The notes: generated by a model not told the origin, from the letters alone. Positions 27,293 through 38,332 are shown, counted from the first letter of the stretch. The stretch is DNA of 64,000 nucleotides from Amycolatopsis keratiniphila subsp. keratiniphila (GCF_001620365.2 NZ_LQMT02000023.1:130381-194380); one strand, 5' to 3'. Program-made: numbers and translations.

Positions 27293-28134
27293 TCCTCGTC
27301 CCCTTCTTTCTTACCTACGAGCGCGTGGGCGTCGGGAACCTCTTCCGTTCCGGCGACCTGCTTGCGCTCGGTTTCCAGCTGCGCGGCCGAAGTCGACTCG
27401 ATGATCTCCGAGAGCGACTCCCTGGCGATCGAGCCGTCGGGCAGCAGCGCCGGGGTGGCGACCGAGTTGGCCGTGGCGAACACACCCGGGCCGGGCAGCG
27501 GCGAAGGCCGGTCGTGCTTGCCGGTGAACCGGTCGACGACCAGCTCCTTCTGCGACTTCTTGCCGCCCTTGGCGTGCCGGTCGGTGAACGCGAGCACCAT
27601 CGCGCCGAGCGCGGCGGTGATCAGCAGGGCCGAGGTGAGCTCGAACGGGAACAGGTACTTGGTGAAGATCAGCCGTCCCAGCCCGCCGGGGCCGCCGCCG
27701 TCGAGGTCCGCCGGGTCACGCGGCAGCGCCGGGGTGACGTTGGCCAGCGCGCGGGCGAGACCCGCGGCGAGCAGCCCGCCGACACCGATGCCGAGCAGGG
27801 TCGCCATGACCCGCTGTCCGCGCAGGACTTCGACGACCGAATCGGAACTCTCGCGGCCGACCAGCATCAGCACGAACAGGAACAGCATCATGATCGCGCC
27901 GGTGTAGACGATGATCTGCGTGAAGCCGAGGAACGGCGCCTGCTGGATCATGTACAGCGCGCCGAGGCACAGCATCGTGAGGACCAGCCACAGCGCCGAG
28001 TGCACGGCGTTGCGGGAGAAGATCATGCCGAGCCCGCCGAGCAGCGCGAGCGGGCCGAGCACCCAGAAGGCGATGGTCTCGCCGGTGGTGATGCCTGCCG
28101 AAACGTCCGTCTGGGCGAGGAAAGCCGTGATCAC
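27289..28134 (-). CDS. nuoJ: NADH-quinone oxidoreductase subunit J
   Basis: A 281-residue subunit with about five transmembrane helices, containing FLGFTQIIVYTGAIMMLFLF, the TM3-type segment that undergoes conformational change in complex I. The C-terminal about 100 residues are hydrophilic and variable, longer than in E. coli NuoJ but usual in actinobacteria. GTG start overlapping the nuoI stop by 4 bp. Confidence 0.93.
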   Translation of the reverse strand: MITAFLAQTDVSAGITTGETIAFWVLGPLALLGGLGMIFSRNAVHSALWLVLTMLCLGALYMIQQAPFLGFTQIIVYTGAIMMLFLFVLMLVGRESSDSVVEVLRGQRVMATLLGIGVGGLLAAGLARALANVTPALPRDPADLDGGGPGGLGRLIFTKYLFPFELTSALLITAALGAMVLAFTDRHAKGGKKSQKELVVDRFTGKHDRPSPLPGPGVFATANSVATPALLPDGSIARESLSEIIESTSAAQLETERKQVAGTEEVPDAHALVGKKEGDEE

Positions 28135-28670
28135 TGGACCGGCTCCTTCGACTCGGCGGGCTTCCGTGCGAGTTCCGGGCCGTTGACGTAGTAGTCCTGC
28201 TCGTTGTCGCCCAGCCGCATCGGGTGCGGCGGCTGCTCCATACCGGGCAGCAGCGGCGCGAGGAGGTCTTCCTTGGTGTAGATCAACCGCTGCCGGTCGT
28301 CGTCGGCCAGCTCGTAGAAGTTGATCATCGTCAGGGACCGGGTCGGGCAGGCCTCGACGCACAACCCGCAGCCGATGCAGCGCAGGTAGTTGATCTGGTA
28401 GTCGGCGCCGTAGCGCTCACCGGGCGAGTAACGCGCCTCTTCGGTGTTGTCGCCGCCTTCGACGAAGATCGCGTCCGCCGGGCAGGCCCACGCGCACAGC
28501 TCGCAGCCGACGCATTTCTCCAGCCCGTCCGGATGCCGGTTGAGCTGGTGCCTGCCGTGATACCGCGGAGCCGCGGGGGCGCCCGCCTCCGGGTACTCCT
28601 CGGTGGCGACCTTCTTGAACATCATGCCGAAGGTGACACCGAAACCCTTGATGGGATCAAACATCCCCAT
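28131..28670 (-). CDS. nuoI: NADH-quinone oxidoreductase subunit I
   Basis: A 179-residue peripheral subunit with two [4Fe-4S] clusters (N6a/N6b): CVGCELCAWACP and CIGCGLCVEACP. These pass electrons toward the NuoB cluster. GGGAGG lies 6 nt before this ATG, making it preferable to a GTG 18 bases upstream. It overlaps nuoH by 14 bp. Confidence 0.94.
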   Translation of the reverse strand: MGMFDPIKGFGVTFGMMFKKVATEEYPEAGAPAAPRYHGRHQLNRHPDGLEKCVGCELCAWACPADAIFVEGGDNTEEARYSPGERYGADYQINYLRCIGCGLCVEACPTRSLTMINFYELADDDRQRLIYTKEDLLAPLLPGMEQPPHPMRLGDNEQDYYVNGPELARKPAESKEPVQ

Positions 28671-29994
28671 CGCCGGCCTCCCTTCCACTGGAAACCGCCG
28701 CGGGCTTGCGTTTGGCAGCCCGGGCTTCGGCCTTCGCGAGGGCCTTCTGACGCGGGGTCTTCTCCGGGACCTGCAGGTCGAGCGGCGGCACGGGGAATCC
28801 GCCGCCGGTCACCGGGACGTAGTCGTCTTCCGGGACCTTCTTGTCCGGGATCAGGAAGCTCAGGATGACGACGAAGAGGATGAGCGCGCCGCCGCCGAAG
28901 AGGATCTGCGGGGTGGACAGGCCACCCGAGTTCTTGATCGCGCGGACCGTGACGATCACGACGATCCAGACCAGGTTGACCGGCACCAGGACCTTCCAGC
29001 CCAGGCGCATGAACTGGTCGTACCGCAGCCGCGGCAGCGTGCCGCGCAGCCAGATGAAGCCGAACAGCAGGATGAACAGCTTCGCGGCGAACCAGATCAG
29101 CGGGAGCCAGCCCTGGTTCAGCGCGTGGTCCGCGCCGACGAACGGGAACTTCCAGCCACCGAGGAACAACGTGGTCGCGAACGCCGAGACGATCACCATG
29201 TTGACGTACTCGGCGAGGAAGAACATCGCGAACTTCATCGAGCTGTACTCGGTGTGGAAACCGCCGACCAGCTCGGATTCGGCCTCGGGGAGGTCGAACG
29301 GCGCGCGGTTGGTCTCACCGACCATGGAGATCAGGTAGATCACGAAACTCGGCAGCAGCAGGTAGAAGTACCAGCCGGTCTGCTGTGACTCGACGATCTG
29401 CGAGGTCGACATCGAACCCGCGTAGAGGATGACGCCGACAATGGAGAGACCCATCGCGATCTCGTACGAGATCACCTGAGCCGCGCTTCGCAGCCCACCG
29501 AGCAGCGGATACGGCGAGCCGGAGGACCAGCCCGCCAGCACCAGGCCGTACACCCCGATCGAGGAGCAGGCCAGGATCACCAGCACGCCGACCGGCAGGT
29601 CGACCAGCTGGAGCACGGTCCGCTCACCGAAGATCGAGACGACCGGCCCGAACGGGATCGCCGCCAGCGCGATCAGCGCCGGCACCGCGGAGATCACCGG
29701 CGCGAGGAAGTACACCTTGCGGTCGGCGGTGTCCGGGATGATCTGTTCCTTGAACGGCAGCTTGATCGCGTCCGCGAGGGACTGCAGGTAACCGCCGGGC
29801 CCGACCCGGTTGGGGCCGGGACGGTTCTGCATCCGGCCGACGGCCTTGCGCTCCCAGACGATCAGGAAGATCGTCAGGATCGGGCCGATCAGCAGGATGA
29901 CGACCGTCTTGATCAGGATCAGCCACAACGGGTCGTCGGCCAGCAGCGCCGCCCGCTCGGCGGCGTCCGGCATCTGGCTGAGCAACGGAGTCAC
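28657..29994 (-). CDS. nuoH: NADH-quinone oxidoreductase subunit H
   Basis: A 445-residue membrane subunit with about eight transmembrane helices that forms the quinone cavity with NuoB and NuoD. GRMQNRPGPNRVGPGGYLQS and ETNRAPFDLPEAESELVGG are family signatures. The C-terminal tail is about 80 residues longer than in E. coli, hydrophilic and basic, as in related actinobacteria. The GTG start overlaps nuoG by 4 bp. Confidence 0.95.
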   Translation of the reverse strand: MTPLLSQMPDAAERAALLADDPLWLILIKTVVILLIGPILTIFLIVWERKAVGRMQNRPGPNRVGPGGYLQSLADAIKLPFKEQIIPDTADRKVYFLAPVISAVPALIALAAIPFGPVVSIFGERTVLQLVDLPVGVLVILACSSIGVYGLVLAGWSSGSPYPLLGGLRSAAQVISYEIAMGLSIVGVILYAGSMSTSQIVESQQTGWYFYLLLPSFVIYLISMVGETNRAPFDLPEAESELVGGFHTEYSSMKFAMFFLAEYVNMVIVSAFATTLFLGGWKFPFVGADHALNQGWLPLIWFAAKLFILLFGFIWLRGTLPRLRYDQFMRLGWKVLVPVNLVWIVVIVTVRAIKNSGGLSTPQILFGGGALILFVVILSFLIPDKKVPEDDYVPVTGGGFPVPPLDLQVPEKTPRQKALAKAEARAAKRKPAAVSSGREAGDGDV

Positions 29995-32467
29995 TTCTCA
30001 CCTCCGGTGAGGGTGACGGCCGAACCGTGACCGGCCGCTAGAGCGGCGCGGACGGCCGAGCCGTCGGAGTTGCCCGGGAGCCACACGACGCCGTCCGGCA
30101 GGTCGGCGACCTCGATCGGCAACGTGATGGAACCGCGTTCGGTGGAGACCTTGACGCTGCCGCCCAGGCCTTCGGCGGTCTTCGCCGAGAGCTTGGCGAC
30201 GACCTCGCGCTGGGTGCCCTTGAGGTGCGGCTCGCCGTCCTGCAGCGAACCGTTGTCGATCAGCTGGCGCCAGGTGGCGAGGAGGACCTGGCCGTTCTTG
30301 GGCTCGGCGCGTGCAATGAACGGTCCGTTACTTGCAAATTCCGCAAGGAACGCCCCGTTCCTAGCAGGCAGCTTGGCCAGATCGGCGGCCGAAGCGGCCG
30401 GGGTCTGGGTGAACAGGTCCGCGTCCATCTCGACGGCGAGGGTGTCGAGCACCCGGCAGTCCGGCAGGGCGCCGGTGCCTTCGAGGGTGACGGCGAACTC
30501 GCGGCGGCGGCCTTCCCAGTTCAGGTAGCTGCCCGCCTTCTCGACCGCCGGGGCGATCGGGAGGACGACGTCCGCGTGCTCGGTGACCCCGCTGTGCCGC
30601 AGTTCGAGGCTCACCACGAACTTCGCGTTCTCGAGCGCGCGACGGGCCAGGTCCGGATCCGGCAGGTCGTCCGGGTCGACGCCGCCGACGAGCAGGCCGT
30701 CGATGTCCTGACCCGAAGCGGCCTTGAGGATCGCGGTGGTGTCGCGGCCTTCCGTGGCGGGAAGCGTGACGCCCCACGCTTTTTCGACCTCAGCACGAGC
30801 CGAAGCGTCGGCGATCGGACGGCCACCGGGCAGGAGCGTCGGCGCCGCGCCCGCCGCCAGGGCACCGCGTTCACCCGCGCGACGCGGGATCCACGCGAGC
30901 CGGGCGCCGGTGCGCTCCACCAGCCGATGCAGGGCCGAGAAGAGACCCGGGACCTCGGCGGCGCGCTCGCCGACGAGGATCACGGCGCCTTCCGAGGCCA
31001 ATGCCTGGTCGACGTCCTGCGCGTGCTGCGCGATGCCGTCGATCGCGGCGGCCTCGGCACCCGGCGCGCAGGCCAGCAGTTCGCCGAAGGTCTTGCGGAC
31101 CGACGAGGTGGTCCACTGTCCCAAGTGGACGACGCGGGTGCGGTTCTTGCGGGCCGCCTTGCGCAGGCGCAGGAACACGATCGGCGCCTCGTCCTCCGGC
31201 TCGAACGCGACGCACAGCACCGTGCGCGCCCGCTCGATCTCGCCGAAGGTGACGCCGCTTTCCGGCGTCGTCCCGACCACGTGCGACGCGAGGAAGCCCA
31301 GTTCCTCGGCCGAGTGCGGCCGGGCGCGGAAGTCGATGTCGTTGGTGCCCAAGGCGATCCGCGCGAACTTCGAGTACGCGTAGGCGTCCTCGACGGTCAA
31401 CCTGCCACCGGTCAGCACCGCGGCGCCCTTGCCGTCGCGTGCCTTGGCCAGCCCTTCGGCGGCCGCGCGCAGCGCGTCGGTCCAGGAAGCCTCTTCCAGC
31501 ACGCCGTCGGCGTTGCGGACCAGCGGACGGCGGATGCGGTCGTCCGCGGTCGAGTAACGGAACGCGAACCGGCCCTTGTCGCAGAGCCACTCTTCGTTGA
31601 CCTCGGGGTCGTCGCCCGCGAGCTTCCGCATGACCTTGCCGCGGCGGAAGTCGGTCCGCTCGGCGCAGCCGGACGAGCAGTGCTCGCACACGCTCGGCGA
31701 CGACACCAGGTCGAACGGCCGCGAACGGAACCGGTACGCGGCCGACGTCAGCGCGCCGACCGGGCAGATCTGGATGACGTTGCCGGAGAAGTACGACTGG
31801 AACGGCTGGCCCGACGTCGTCCGCGAAGCCAGGTCCAGCACGTCCGCGGTCTCGGCGGTGCCGATCTGCTGGTGGGCGCCGCGTTCGAGGAGCTCGATGA
31901 ACGGGTCGCCGGCGATCTCGCGGGAGAACCGGGTGCAGCGCTGGCAGAGCACGCAACGCTCGCGGTCCAGCAGCACCTGCGAGGAGATCGGCAGCGGCTT
32001 CGGGAACGTCCGCTTCGTGTCGACGAACCGGGAGTCCGCGCGGCCGTGCGCGAGCGCCTGGTTCTGCAGCGGGCATTCACCGCCCTTGTCGCAGATCGGG
32101 CAGTCCAGCGGGTGGTTGATGAGCAGCAGCTCCATCACACCCTGCTGGGCCTTGTCCGCGACGGCCGAGGTCAGCTGGGTCTTCACGACCATGCCGTCGG
32201 CGACCGTCATGGTGCACGAGGCCTGCGGCTTCGGCATCGGACGGCCGCCCATTTCGACCTCGACCAGGCACTGGCGGCAGGCGCCCGCCGGGTCGAGCAG
32301 CGGGTGGTCGCAGAAGCGCGGGATGACCGTGCCGAGCCGTTCGGCGGTGCGGATCAGCAGCTCGCCCTTGGGCGCGATGACCTCTTCACCGTCGATGACC
32401 AGCTTGACGTGGCCCTCGGGGACCGGAGTGTCCTCTGTGGACGTCCCGGGCTTGTCGGGTGCGATCG

Positions 32468-32471
<4 letters not shown>
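29991..32471 (-). CDS. nuoG: NADH-quinone oxidoreductase subunit G, with an in-frame palindromic insertion
   Basis: An 826-residue iron-sulfur subunit. The N-terminal ferredoxin-type [2Fe-2S] domain has CDHPLLDPAGACRQCLVE; [4Fe-4S] ligands follow in HPLDCPICDKGGECPLQN and CVLCQRCTRFSREIAGD, with CEHCSSGC marking the molybdopterin-type half. It passes electrons from NuoF to NuoI. Around residues 701-719 the codons abruptly become AT-ending over two tandem palindromes, matching an intergenic repeat elsewhere in the window. The ATG overlapping the nuoF stop by 4 bp is chosen over an upstream extension. Confidence 0.93.
30312..30366. repeat. Two tandem palindromes inside nuoG coding sequence
   Basis: Two adjacent palindromes share the core AACGG-N2-CGTTC and the flank TTGC. 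Read on the minus strand they encode, in frame, a short peptide containing GAFLAEFASNGPFIA. The element matches the palindrome at 8115-8131 (AACGG-C-CCGTTCATTGCA) with one substitution. The codons here (AGG, CTT, TTT, AGT, GGA, ATT, GCA) are unlike the rest of nuoG. Confidence 0.72.
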
Positions 32472-33747
<1,276 letters not shown>

Positions 33748-33748
<1 letters not shown>

Positions 33749-34620
33749 TACTTCTTCTCCACTTCGGGGAGCGGAACGTCCTTCATGGCGGGAGCCGTCC
33801 AGCCGCGATCCTGCGCGACCTGCGCGCCCCGCAGGGTTTCGACGGCCTGCGAAGGACCGTCGACGTCCGTGCGGTACTGCTGCGCGTCCTCCGGGAAGAA
33901 CCCGGCGAGCTGCAGTTCGGCACCCTTGAAGTTCGTCAGCGGCGCGCCGCGCGTCGGGGCCGGCTTCTTGCCCGCCTGCAACGCGTCGACCAGCGCGACG
34001 GCCTTGTCCTCGGTCTGGTTGTCGAAGTACTCGTAGTTGACCTGGATGACCGGGGCGAGGTCACAGGCCGCGAGACATTCGGCGTGCTCCAGCGTGATCG
34101 AGCCGGGCTCGTTCGGCGTGCCCGCGGTCTCGTTGTGCCCCAACGGCTTCTCTTCGGAGCCGAGGTGCGTCTGGAGCTTCTTGTAGATCGCGTCGCCGCC
34201 CATGGCCGCGCAGAGCGTGTTCGTGCAGACGCTCACCAGGTGCTCGCCGCACGGGCGGCGCTTGTACATGGTGTAGAACGTCGCGACCGCGCTGACCTCG
34301 GCGTCGGACAGGTCCAGGTTCTGCGCGCAGAAGGCGATGCCCTCCTGGCTCACGTAACCCTGCACCGACTGCACCAGGTGCAGCATCGGCAGCAGCGCCG
34401 ACCGCGACTGCGGGTACCGCGCGATCAGGTTCTGGGCCTTGGCGTAGGTGTCGGCGTCGAAGATGTCTTCGAGCTTCGCGTTCTCCAGGATCCCCTCCGC
34501 CTCGGCGGGATCCGGCGCGATCGCGATCACGTCGACGTCGCCACCGGCGGCGATATGGGTCTGCTCGGCCAGGCTGGTGCCGGGCTCGGGCGTGGGTGTC
34601 GTTTCGGGCTGGGTGCTCAA
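33748..34620 (-). CDS. nuoE: NADH-quinone oxidoreductase subunit E
   Basis: A 290-residue thioredoxin-fold subunit with a [2Fe-2S] cluster (N1a). The ligands are CTNTLC and, about 45 residues later, CLAACDLAP. The core (about 45-200) is preceded by a disordered Pro/Thr tail and followed by about 80 extra residues, so it is longer than the about 165 residues of E. coli NuoE, as usual in actinobacteria. Confidence 0.94.
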
Positions 34621-35987
34621 CGGTCCACTCCCCCCATGACGGGGTCGATCGAGGCGATGGCGGCGATCACGTCCGCCACCAGGCCGCCTTCGGCCATCGC
34701 GGGCATCGACTGCAGGTTCACGAAGCTCGGTTCGCGCACGTGGACCCGCAGCGGCCTGGTGCCGCCGTCGGAGACCAGGTGCACGCCGAGTTCACCGCGC
34801 GGCGACTCCACGGAGGTGTAGGTCTGGCCCGGCGGGACCTTGAAGCCCTCGGTGACCAGCTTGAAGTGATGGATCAGCGATTCCATCGACTGGCCCATGA
34901 TCTTGCGGACGTGCTCGAGCGAGTTGCCCATGCCGTCGCTGCCGATCGAGAGCTGCGCCGGCCAGGCGACCTTCTTGTCCTCGACCATGACCGGGCCCGG
35001 CTCGAGCTTCTTGAGGCACTGCTTGATGATCCGCAGGCTCTGGTGCATCTCCTCGACGCGCAGCAGGTAGCGCGCCCAGCAGTCCGCCTCGGTGGAGGTC
35101 GGGATGTCGAACTCGAACTCCTCGTAGCGGGAGTACGGCTCGGTCTTGCGCATGTCCCACGGGAGACCGGCGCTGCGCAGCACCGGGCCGGTGACGCCGA
35201 GCGCGAGGCACGCGTCGACCGGCAGGTACCCGACGCCCTTGAGCCGGTTGCGCCAGATCGGCTGACCGGTGAAGAGCTTGTCGTACAAGGGAAGCCGCTC
35301 GTCCATCGTCTTGACGAACGCGCTGACCACCTCGTGGTAGTCGGCGGGCATGTCCTGCGCGAGCCCGCCGGGACGGATGAACGCGTGGTTCATCCGGAGA
35401 CCGGTGAGGTGCTCCAGCAGGTGCAGGACCTCTTCGCGCTCACGGAAACCGAGCGTCATCGCCGTGGTGGCACCGAGTTCCATCCCGCCGGTGGCGATGT
35501 ACACCAGGTGCGAGCCGATGCGGTTGATCTCCAGCAGCATCACGCGCAGCAGTTCGGCGCGGCGCGGCGCCTGGATGCCGAGCAGCTTCTCGACACCGAG
35601 GCAGTACGCCATCTCCGTCGAGAGCGGGGCGAGGTAGTCCATGCGCGTCACGAAGGTGACGCCCTGGGTCCACGTGCGGTACTCGCAGTTCTTCTCGATC
35701 CCGGTGTGCAGGTAGCCGATGACCGAGCGGAGCTGGGTGACGGTCTCGCCCTCCATCTCCAGCACGAGCCGGAGCACGCCGTGCGTCGACGGGTGCTGCG
35801 GGCCCATGTTGATGACCATGCGCTCGTCGTGGCGGGAGTCCTCGATGAGGTCTTCCCAGTCACCGCCGGAAACGGTGTAGACGCGGCCTTCGGTGGTCTC
35901 GCGGGAGTCGGCGTACTCGACGCTGTCGCTGCCCTCGGGCGAAGTGTCGGTGCCCGTGGTGACGTCTGAGAGGTGTTCGGTGCTCAC
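34617..35987 (-). CDS. nuoD: NADH-quinone oxidoreductase subunit D
   Basis: A 456-residue 49-kDa-type subunit, related to hydrogenase large subunits but without Ni-binding cysteines. MNMGPQHPSTHGVLRL and SVIGYLHTGIEKNCEYRTW mark the quinone-site region. It forms the quinone pocket with NuoB and NuoH. NuoC and NuoD are separate here. The GTG start overlaps nuoC by 4 bp. Confidence 0.95.
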   Translation of the reverse strand: MSTEHLSDVTTGTDTSPEGSDSVEYADSRETTEGRVYTVSGGDWEDLIEDSRHDERMVINMGPQHPSTHGVLRLVLEMEGETVTQLRSVIGYLHTGIEKNCEYRTWTQGVTFVTRMDYLAPLSTEMAYCLGVEKLLGIQAPRRAELLRVMLLEINRIGSHLVYIATGGMELGATTAMTLGFREREEVLHLLEHLTGLRMNHAFIRPGGLAQDMPADYHEVVSAFVKTMDERLPLYDKLFTGQPIWRNRLKGVGYLPVDACLALGVTGPVLRSAGLPWDMRKTEPYSRYEEFEFDIPTSTEADCWARYLLRVEEMHQSLRIIKQCLKKLEPGPVMVEDKKVAWPAQLSIGSDGMGNSLEHVRKIMGQSMESLIHHFKLVTEGFKVPPGQTYTSVESPRGELGVHLVSDGGTRPLRVHVREPSFVNLQSMPAMAEGGLVADVIAAIASIDPVMGGVDR

Positions 35988-36757
35988 GAGTACGACCTCC
36001 GCTGGTCCGGCGGCGGGATCTCCGCGCCCTTGTATTCGACCGGGATCCCGCCGAGCGGGTAGTCCTTGCGCTGGGGGTGGCCGTCCCAGTCGTCCGGCAT
36101 GAGGATGCGGGTCAGCGCCGGGTGGCCGTCGTAGACGATGCCGAACATGTCCCAGGCCTCCCGCTCCTGCCAGTCGGCCGTCGGGTAGACCCCGACCAGC
36201 GACGGGACGTGCGGGTCTTCGATGTCGAGGGTGACCTCGAGCCGGATGCGGCGGCGGTAGGTCATCGACGTGAAGTGGTAGACCGAGTGCAGCCGCTGTG
36301 GCACGTCGACGCCGTAGTCGACGCCGGACACCGAGCTGAGCAGTTCGAAGCGGAGACCGGCGTCGTCGCGCAGGACCTTGGCGATCTCGACGAGGTGCTC
36401 GCGGGAGACGTAGAAGGTGATCTCGCCGCGGTCGACCGTCGTCTGCTGGATCGCGCTCGCCGGGATCTTGTTGTCCGCCAAGGCCGCGTAGAACTCGTCG
36501 GCGAACTCGTCGAACCAGCCGCCGTACGGGCGCTCCGCCGGGGGCGGGCTGTACGCGGGGAGGCGGACGCCGCCGTAACCGGAGGTGTCACCGGTGCCGC
36601 GGACACCGAACATGCCCTGGCGCTCTTTACCGGTGACGACCGGCTCGGCCGGGCGGGTGCCCTGTGGCTCGAGGCCACCTTCGGGCCGGTCGGCGCTGGA
36701 CTGCTCGCCGCCGGTTTCCGGGGTTTCGGGGGAGTTTTCTTCGGGCACGTCGCTCAC
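35984..36757 (-). CDS. nuoC: NADH-quinone oxidoreductase subunit C
   Basis: A 257-residue 30-kDa-type subunit. The conserved core (EAWDMFGIVYDGHPALTRIL and PLGGIPVEYKGAEIPPPDQR) is in the C-terminal half. The N-terminal about 70 residues are Pro/Glu-rich and probably disordered, as in other actinobacterial NuoC. It links NuoD to the peripheral arm. Confidence 0.94.
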   Translation of the reverse strand: MSDVPEENSPETPETGGEQSSADRPEGGLEPQGTRPAEPVVTGKERQGMFGVRGTGDTSGYGGVRLPAYSPPPAERPYGGWFDEFADEFYAALADNKIPASAIQQTTVDRGEITFYVSREHLVEIAKVLRDDAGLRFELLSSVSGVDYGVDVPQRLHSVYHFTSMTYRRRIRLEVTLDIEDPHVPSLVGVYPTADWQEREAWDMFGIVYDGHPALTRILMPDDWDGHPQRKDYPLGGIPVEYKGAEIPPPDQRRSYS

Positions 36758-37302
36758 TTCTTCGCGTACTTGATCGAGGAGGCGATCAGCTCGGTGCGCT
36801 CACCGCTGGCGGCGCGGATCGCGGCCCGGCGGGCGTTGATCGGCTCGTCCTGGATCTTGGCGTGCAGCTTCAAAATCGCGTCGAGCAGCATCTCGGGGCG
36901 CGGCGGGCAGCCGGGGAGGTACATGTCGACCGGGACGATGTGGTCGACGCCCTGCACCACGGCGTAGTTGTTGAACATGCCGCCGGACGAGGCGCAGACA
37001 CCCATCGCCAGCACCCACTTGGGCTCGGCCATCTGGTCGTAGATCTGGCGGAGCACCGGCGCCATCTTCTGCGTGACGCGGCCGGCGACGATCATCAGAT
37101 CCGCCTGGCGCGGCGTCGCGCTGAAGCGCTCCATGCCGAAGCGGGCGATGTCGTAGCGGGAACCGCCGACGGTCATCATCTCGATCGCGCAGCAGGCGAG
37201 ACCGAAGGTGGCGGGCCACATGGAGTTCTTGCGGGCCCAGTTCACCAGGCCTTCGAGACTGGCCAGGAGGATGCCGTTGGGGAGTTTTTCTTCGAGGCCC
37301 AT
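36754..37302 (-). CDS. nuoB: NADH-quinone oxidoreductase subunit B
   Basis: A 182-residue subunit holding the terminal [4Fe-4S] cluster N2. Ligands are the tandem cysteines in FGLACCAIEM, Cys in GVCASSGGMF, and LPGCPPRPE. N2 delivers electrons to the quinone. It overlaps nuoC by 4 bp and starts 6 bp after the nuoA stop. Confidence 0.95.
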   Translation of the reverse strand: MGLEEKLPNGILLASLEGLVNWARKNSMWPATFGLACCAIEMMTVGGSRYDIARFGMERFSATPRQADLMIVAGRVTQKMAPVLRQIYDQMAEPKWVLAMGVCASSGGMFNNYAVVQGVDHIVPVDMYLPGCPPRPEMLLDAILKLHAKIQDEPINARRAAIRAASGERTELIASSIKYAKK

Positions 37303-37308
37303 GCTTCT

Positions 37309-37722
37309 CTAGTTCCAATCCAGGCCGCCGCGACGCCACACGTAGGCGTACGCGAAACCGACCGTCGCGATGAACAGCACGATCTCCACCAGGCCGAACA
37401 TGCCCAGCGCGTCCGCGGAGACCGCGAACGGGTAGAGGAAGACCATCTCGATGTCGAACAGGATGAACAGCATCGCGGTGATGTAGTACGCGACCGGCAT
37501 CCGGCCGCCGCCGACGACCGGCTGCGGCGACGGTTCGATACCGCATTCGTAGGCCGCGAGCTTCGCCTTGTTGGCCCTGCTCGGGCCGACGAGCGGGCCG
37601 AGCAGCACCGAAAGCACCGCGAACGCGAGCGCGAGGACGAACAAGAGGACCAGGGGGAGGTACATGTCCAGGTTGGGCACCTTCGAGGTGTCCGCCTGGG
37701 CCAGCACGGGCAACATCAGCAC
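37309..37722 (-). CDS. nuoA: NADH-quinone oxidoreductase subunit A
   Basis: A 137-residue subunit with three transmembrane helices. The loop Cys of YECGIEP and the acidic AMLFILFDIEMVFLYPFA segment are family hallmarks. First gene of the operon. Start is GTG with AAGGA about 12 nt ahead; an ATG two codons in is equally possible. The leader upstream is about 195 nt and holds two Rex/CRP-type operators. Confidence 0.92.
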   Translation of the reverse strand: MLMLPVLAQADTSKVPNLDMYLPLVLLFVLALAFAVLSVLLGPLVGPSRANKAKLAAYECGIEPSPQPVVGGGRMPVAYYITAMLFILFDIEMVFLYPFAVSADALGMFGLVEIVLFIATVGFAYAYVWRRGGLDWN

Positions 37723-37862
37723 GGGGTTTTCGCCATCCTTTCCGCGCCGCTGCGGTTTTCGAGTCGGGGTTCACCGCTTCCCTCGGTCGGCACCCTAAGT
37801 CACCTGGGTCACACCGCCGAGGGTTAGGCAACCCTTACGGGCCGTGCATGACGGCCTCCTTG

Positions 37863-37882
37863 CTTGTGAAATAGTTCACAAG
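37863..37882. promoter_or_regulatory. Rex/CRP-type operator 1 upstream of nuo
   Basis: CTTGTGAA-N4-TTCACAAG, a perfect 20-bp palindrome. It matches the Streptomyces Rex operator (TTGTGAA-N4-TTCACAA) in every fixed base. Streptomyces Rex is known to repress nuo and cyd genes when NADH is low. The same bases also fit the CRP/GlxR box TGTGA-N6-TCACA. Confidence 0.8.
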
Positions 37883-37896
37883 CCTCCCGTCGAGGA

Positions 37897-37912
37897 TGTG
37901 AAGCGATTCACA
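37897..37912. promoter_or_regulatory. Rex/CRP-type operator 2 upstream of nuo
   Basis: TGTGAA-GCGA-TTCACA, a perfect 16-bp core, one base short of the full Rex consensus at the outer left position. Its centre is 32 bp from that of operator 1. It begins about 6 bp downstream of the predicted start of transcription, the right place to block nuo transcription. Confidence 0.75.
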
Positions 37913-37924
37913 AAGCATGGGGCG

Positions 37925-37930
37925 AGTGTA
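37925..37930 (-). promoter_or_regulatory. Candidate -10 of the nuo promoter
   Basis: On the minus strand this reads TACACT, a good actinobacterial -10. Transcription would start near 37918 and run into both Rex/CRP-like operators and then a leader of about 195 nt to nuoA. No clear -35 is seen. Confidence 0.5.
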
Positions 37931-38190
37931 GGACGTGACTCACATTCTTGTCCCTAGGCCCCGTGCTATAAGGCTGCCCTAACTTGACCGCACGGCCAGT
38001 ACGGTTACTTCCGGCGTGCGGTACCGGTGACCTGCGACGTCGTTCTCAAGATCGGCTTCGGGGGTCCGTTTGACCGCGTTTGTCCTGTGACCGATACCAC
38101 TGCGCGGAGTACCCGTGACTGGTCCAGACGTGTGGTCCGGCGCAGGTGGGAGGCGGCGCGGGGTGGGTGGGCGGAGCGCGCGGTGGGGTT

Positions 38191-38238
38191 GGTCGTGAGT
38201 GTTTTGGGTCGTTAGAACGACCCAAAACACTCACGACC
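38191..38238. repeat. 48-bp perfect palindrome, GGTCGTGAGTG family, copy 2
   Basis: Perfect 23-bp arms around a 2-nt loop (AG). The outer part GGTCGTGAGTG equals copy 1; the inner part TTTTGGGTCGTT differs, with the opposite arm changed to match. Confidence 0.85.
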
Positions 38239-38279
38239 CCCTGGAGCGACGCGCCCGCCGCCGTACCCTCGGACGGGAC

Positions 38280-38332
38280 GTTGTGAAAGCCACTTTCGCA
38301 ACGCTGAAGGTTGTGAAAGTGGCTTTCACAAC
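38280..38332. repeat. Nested double palindrome, GTTGTGAAAG family, copy 1
   Basis: Two 23-bp arms with one mismatch flank a 7-nt loop (GCTGAAG). Each arm is itself a near-palindrome (GTTGTGAAAG-CCA-CTTTCGCAAC). The same element, with the same loop and a perfect stem, recurs at 52699-52751. Confidence 0.8.
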
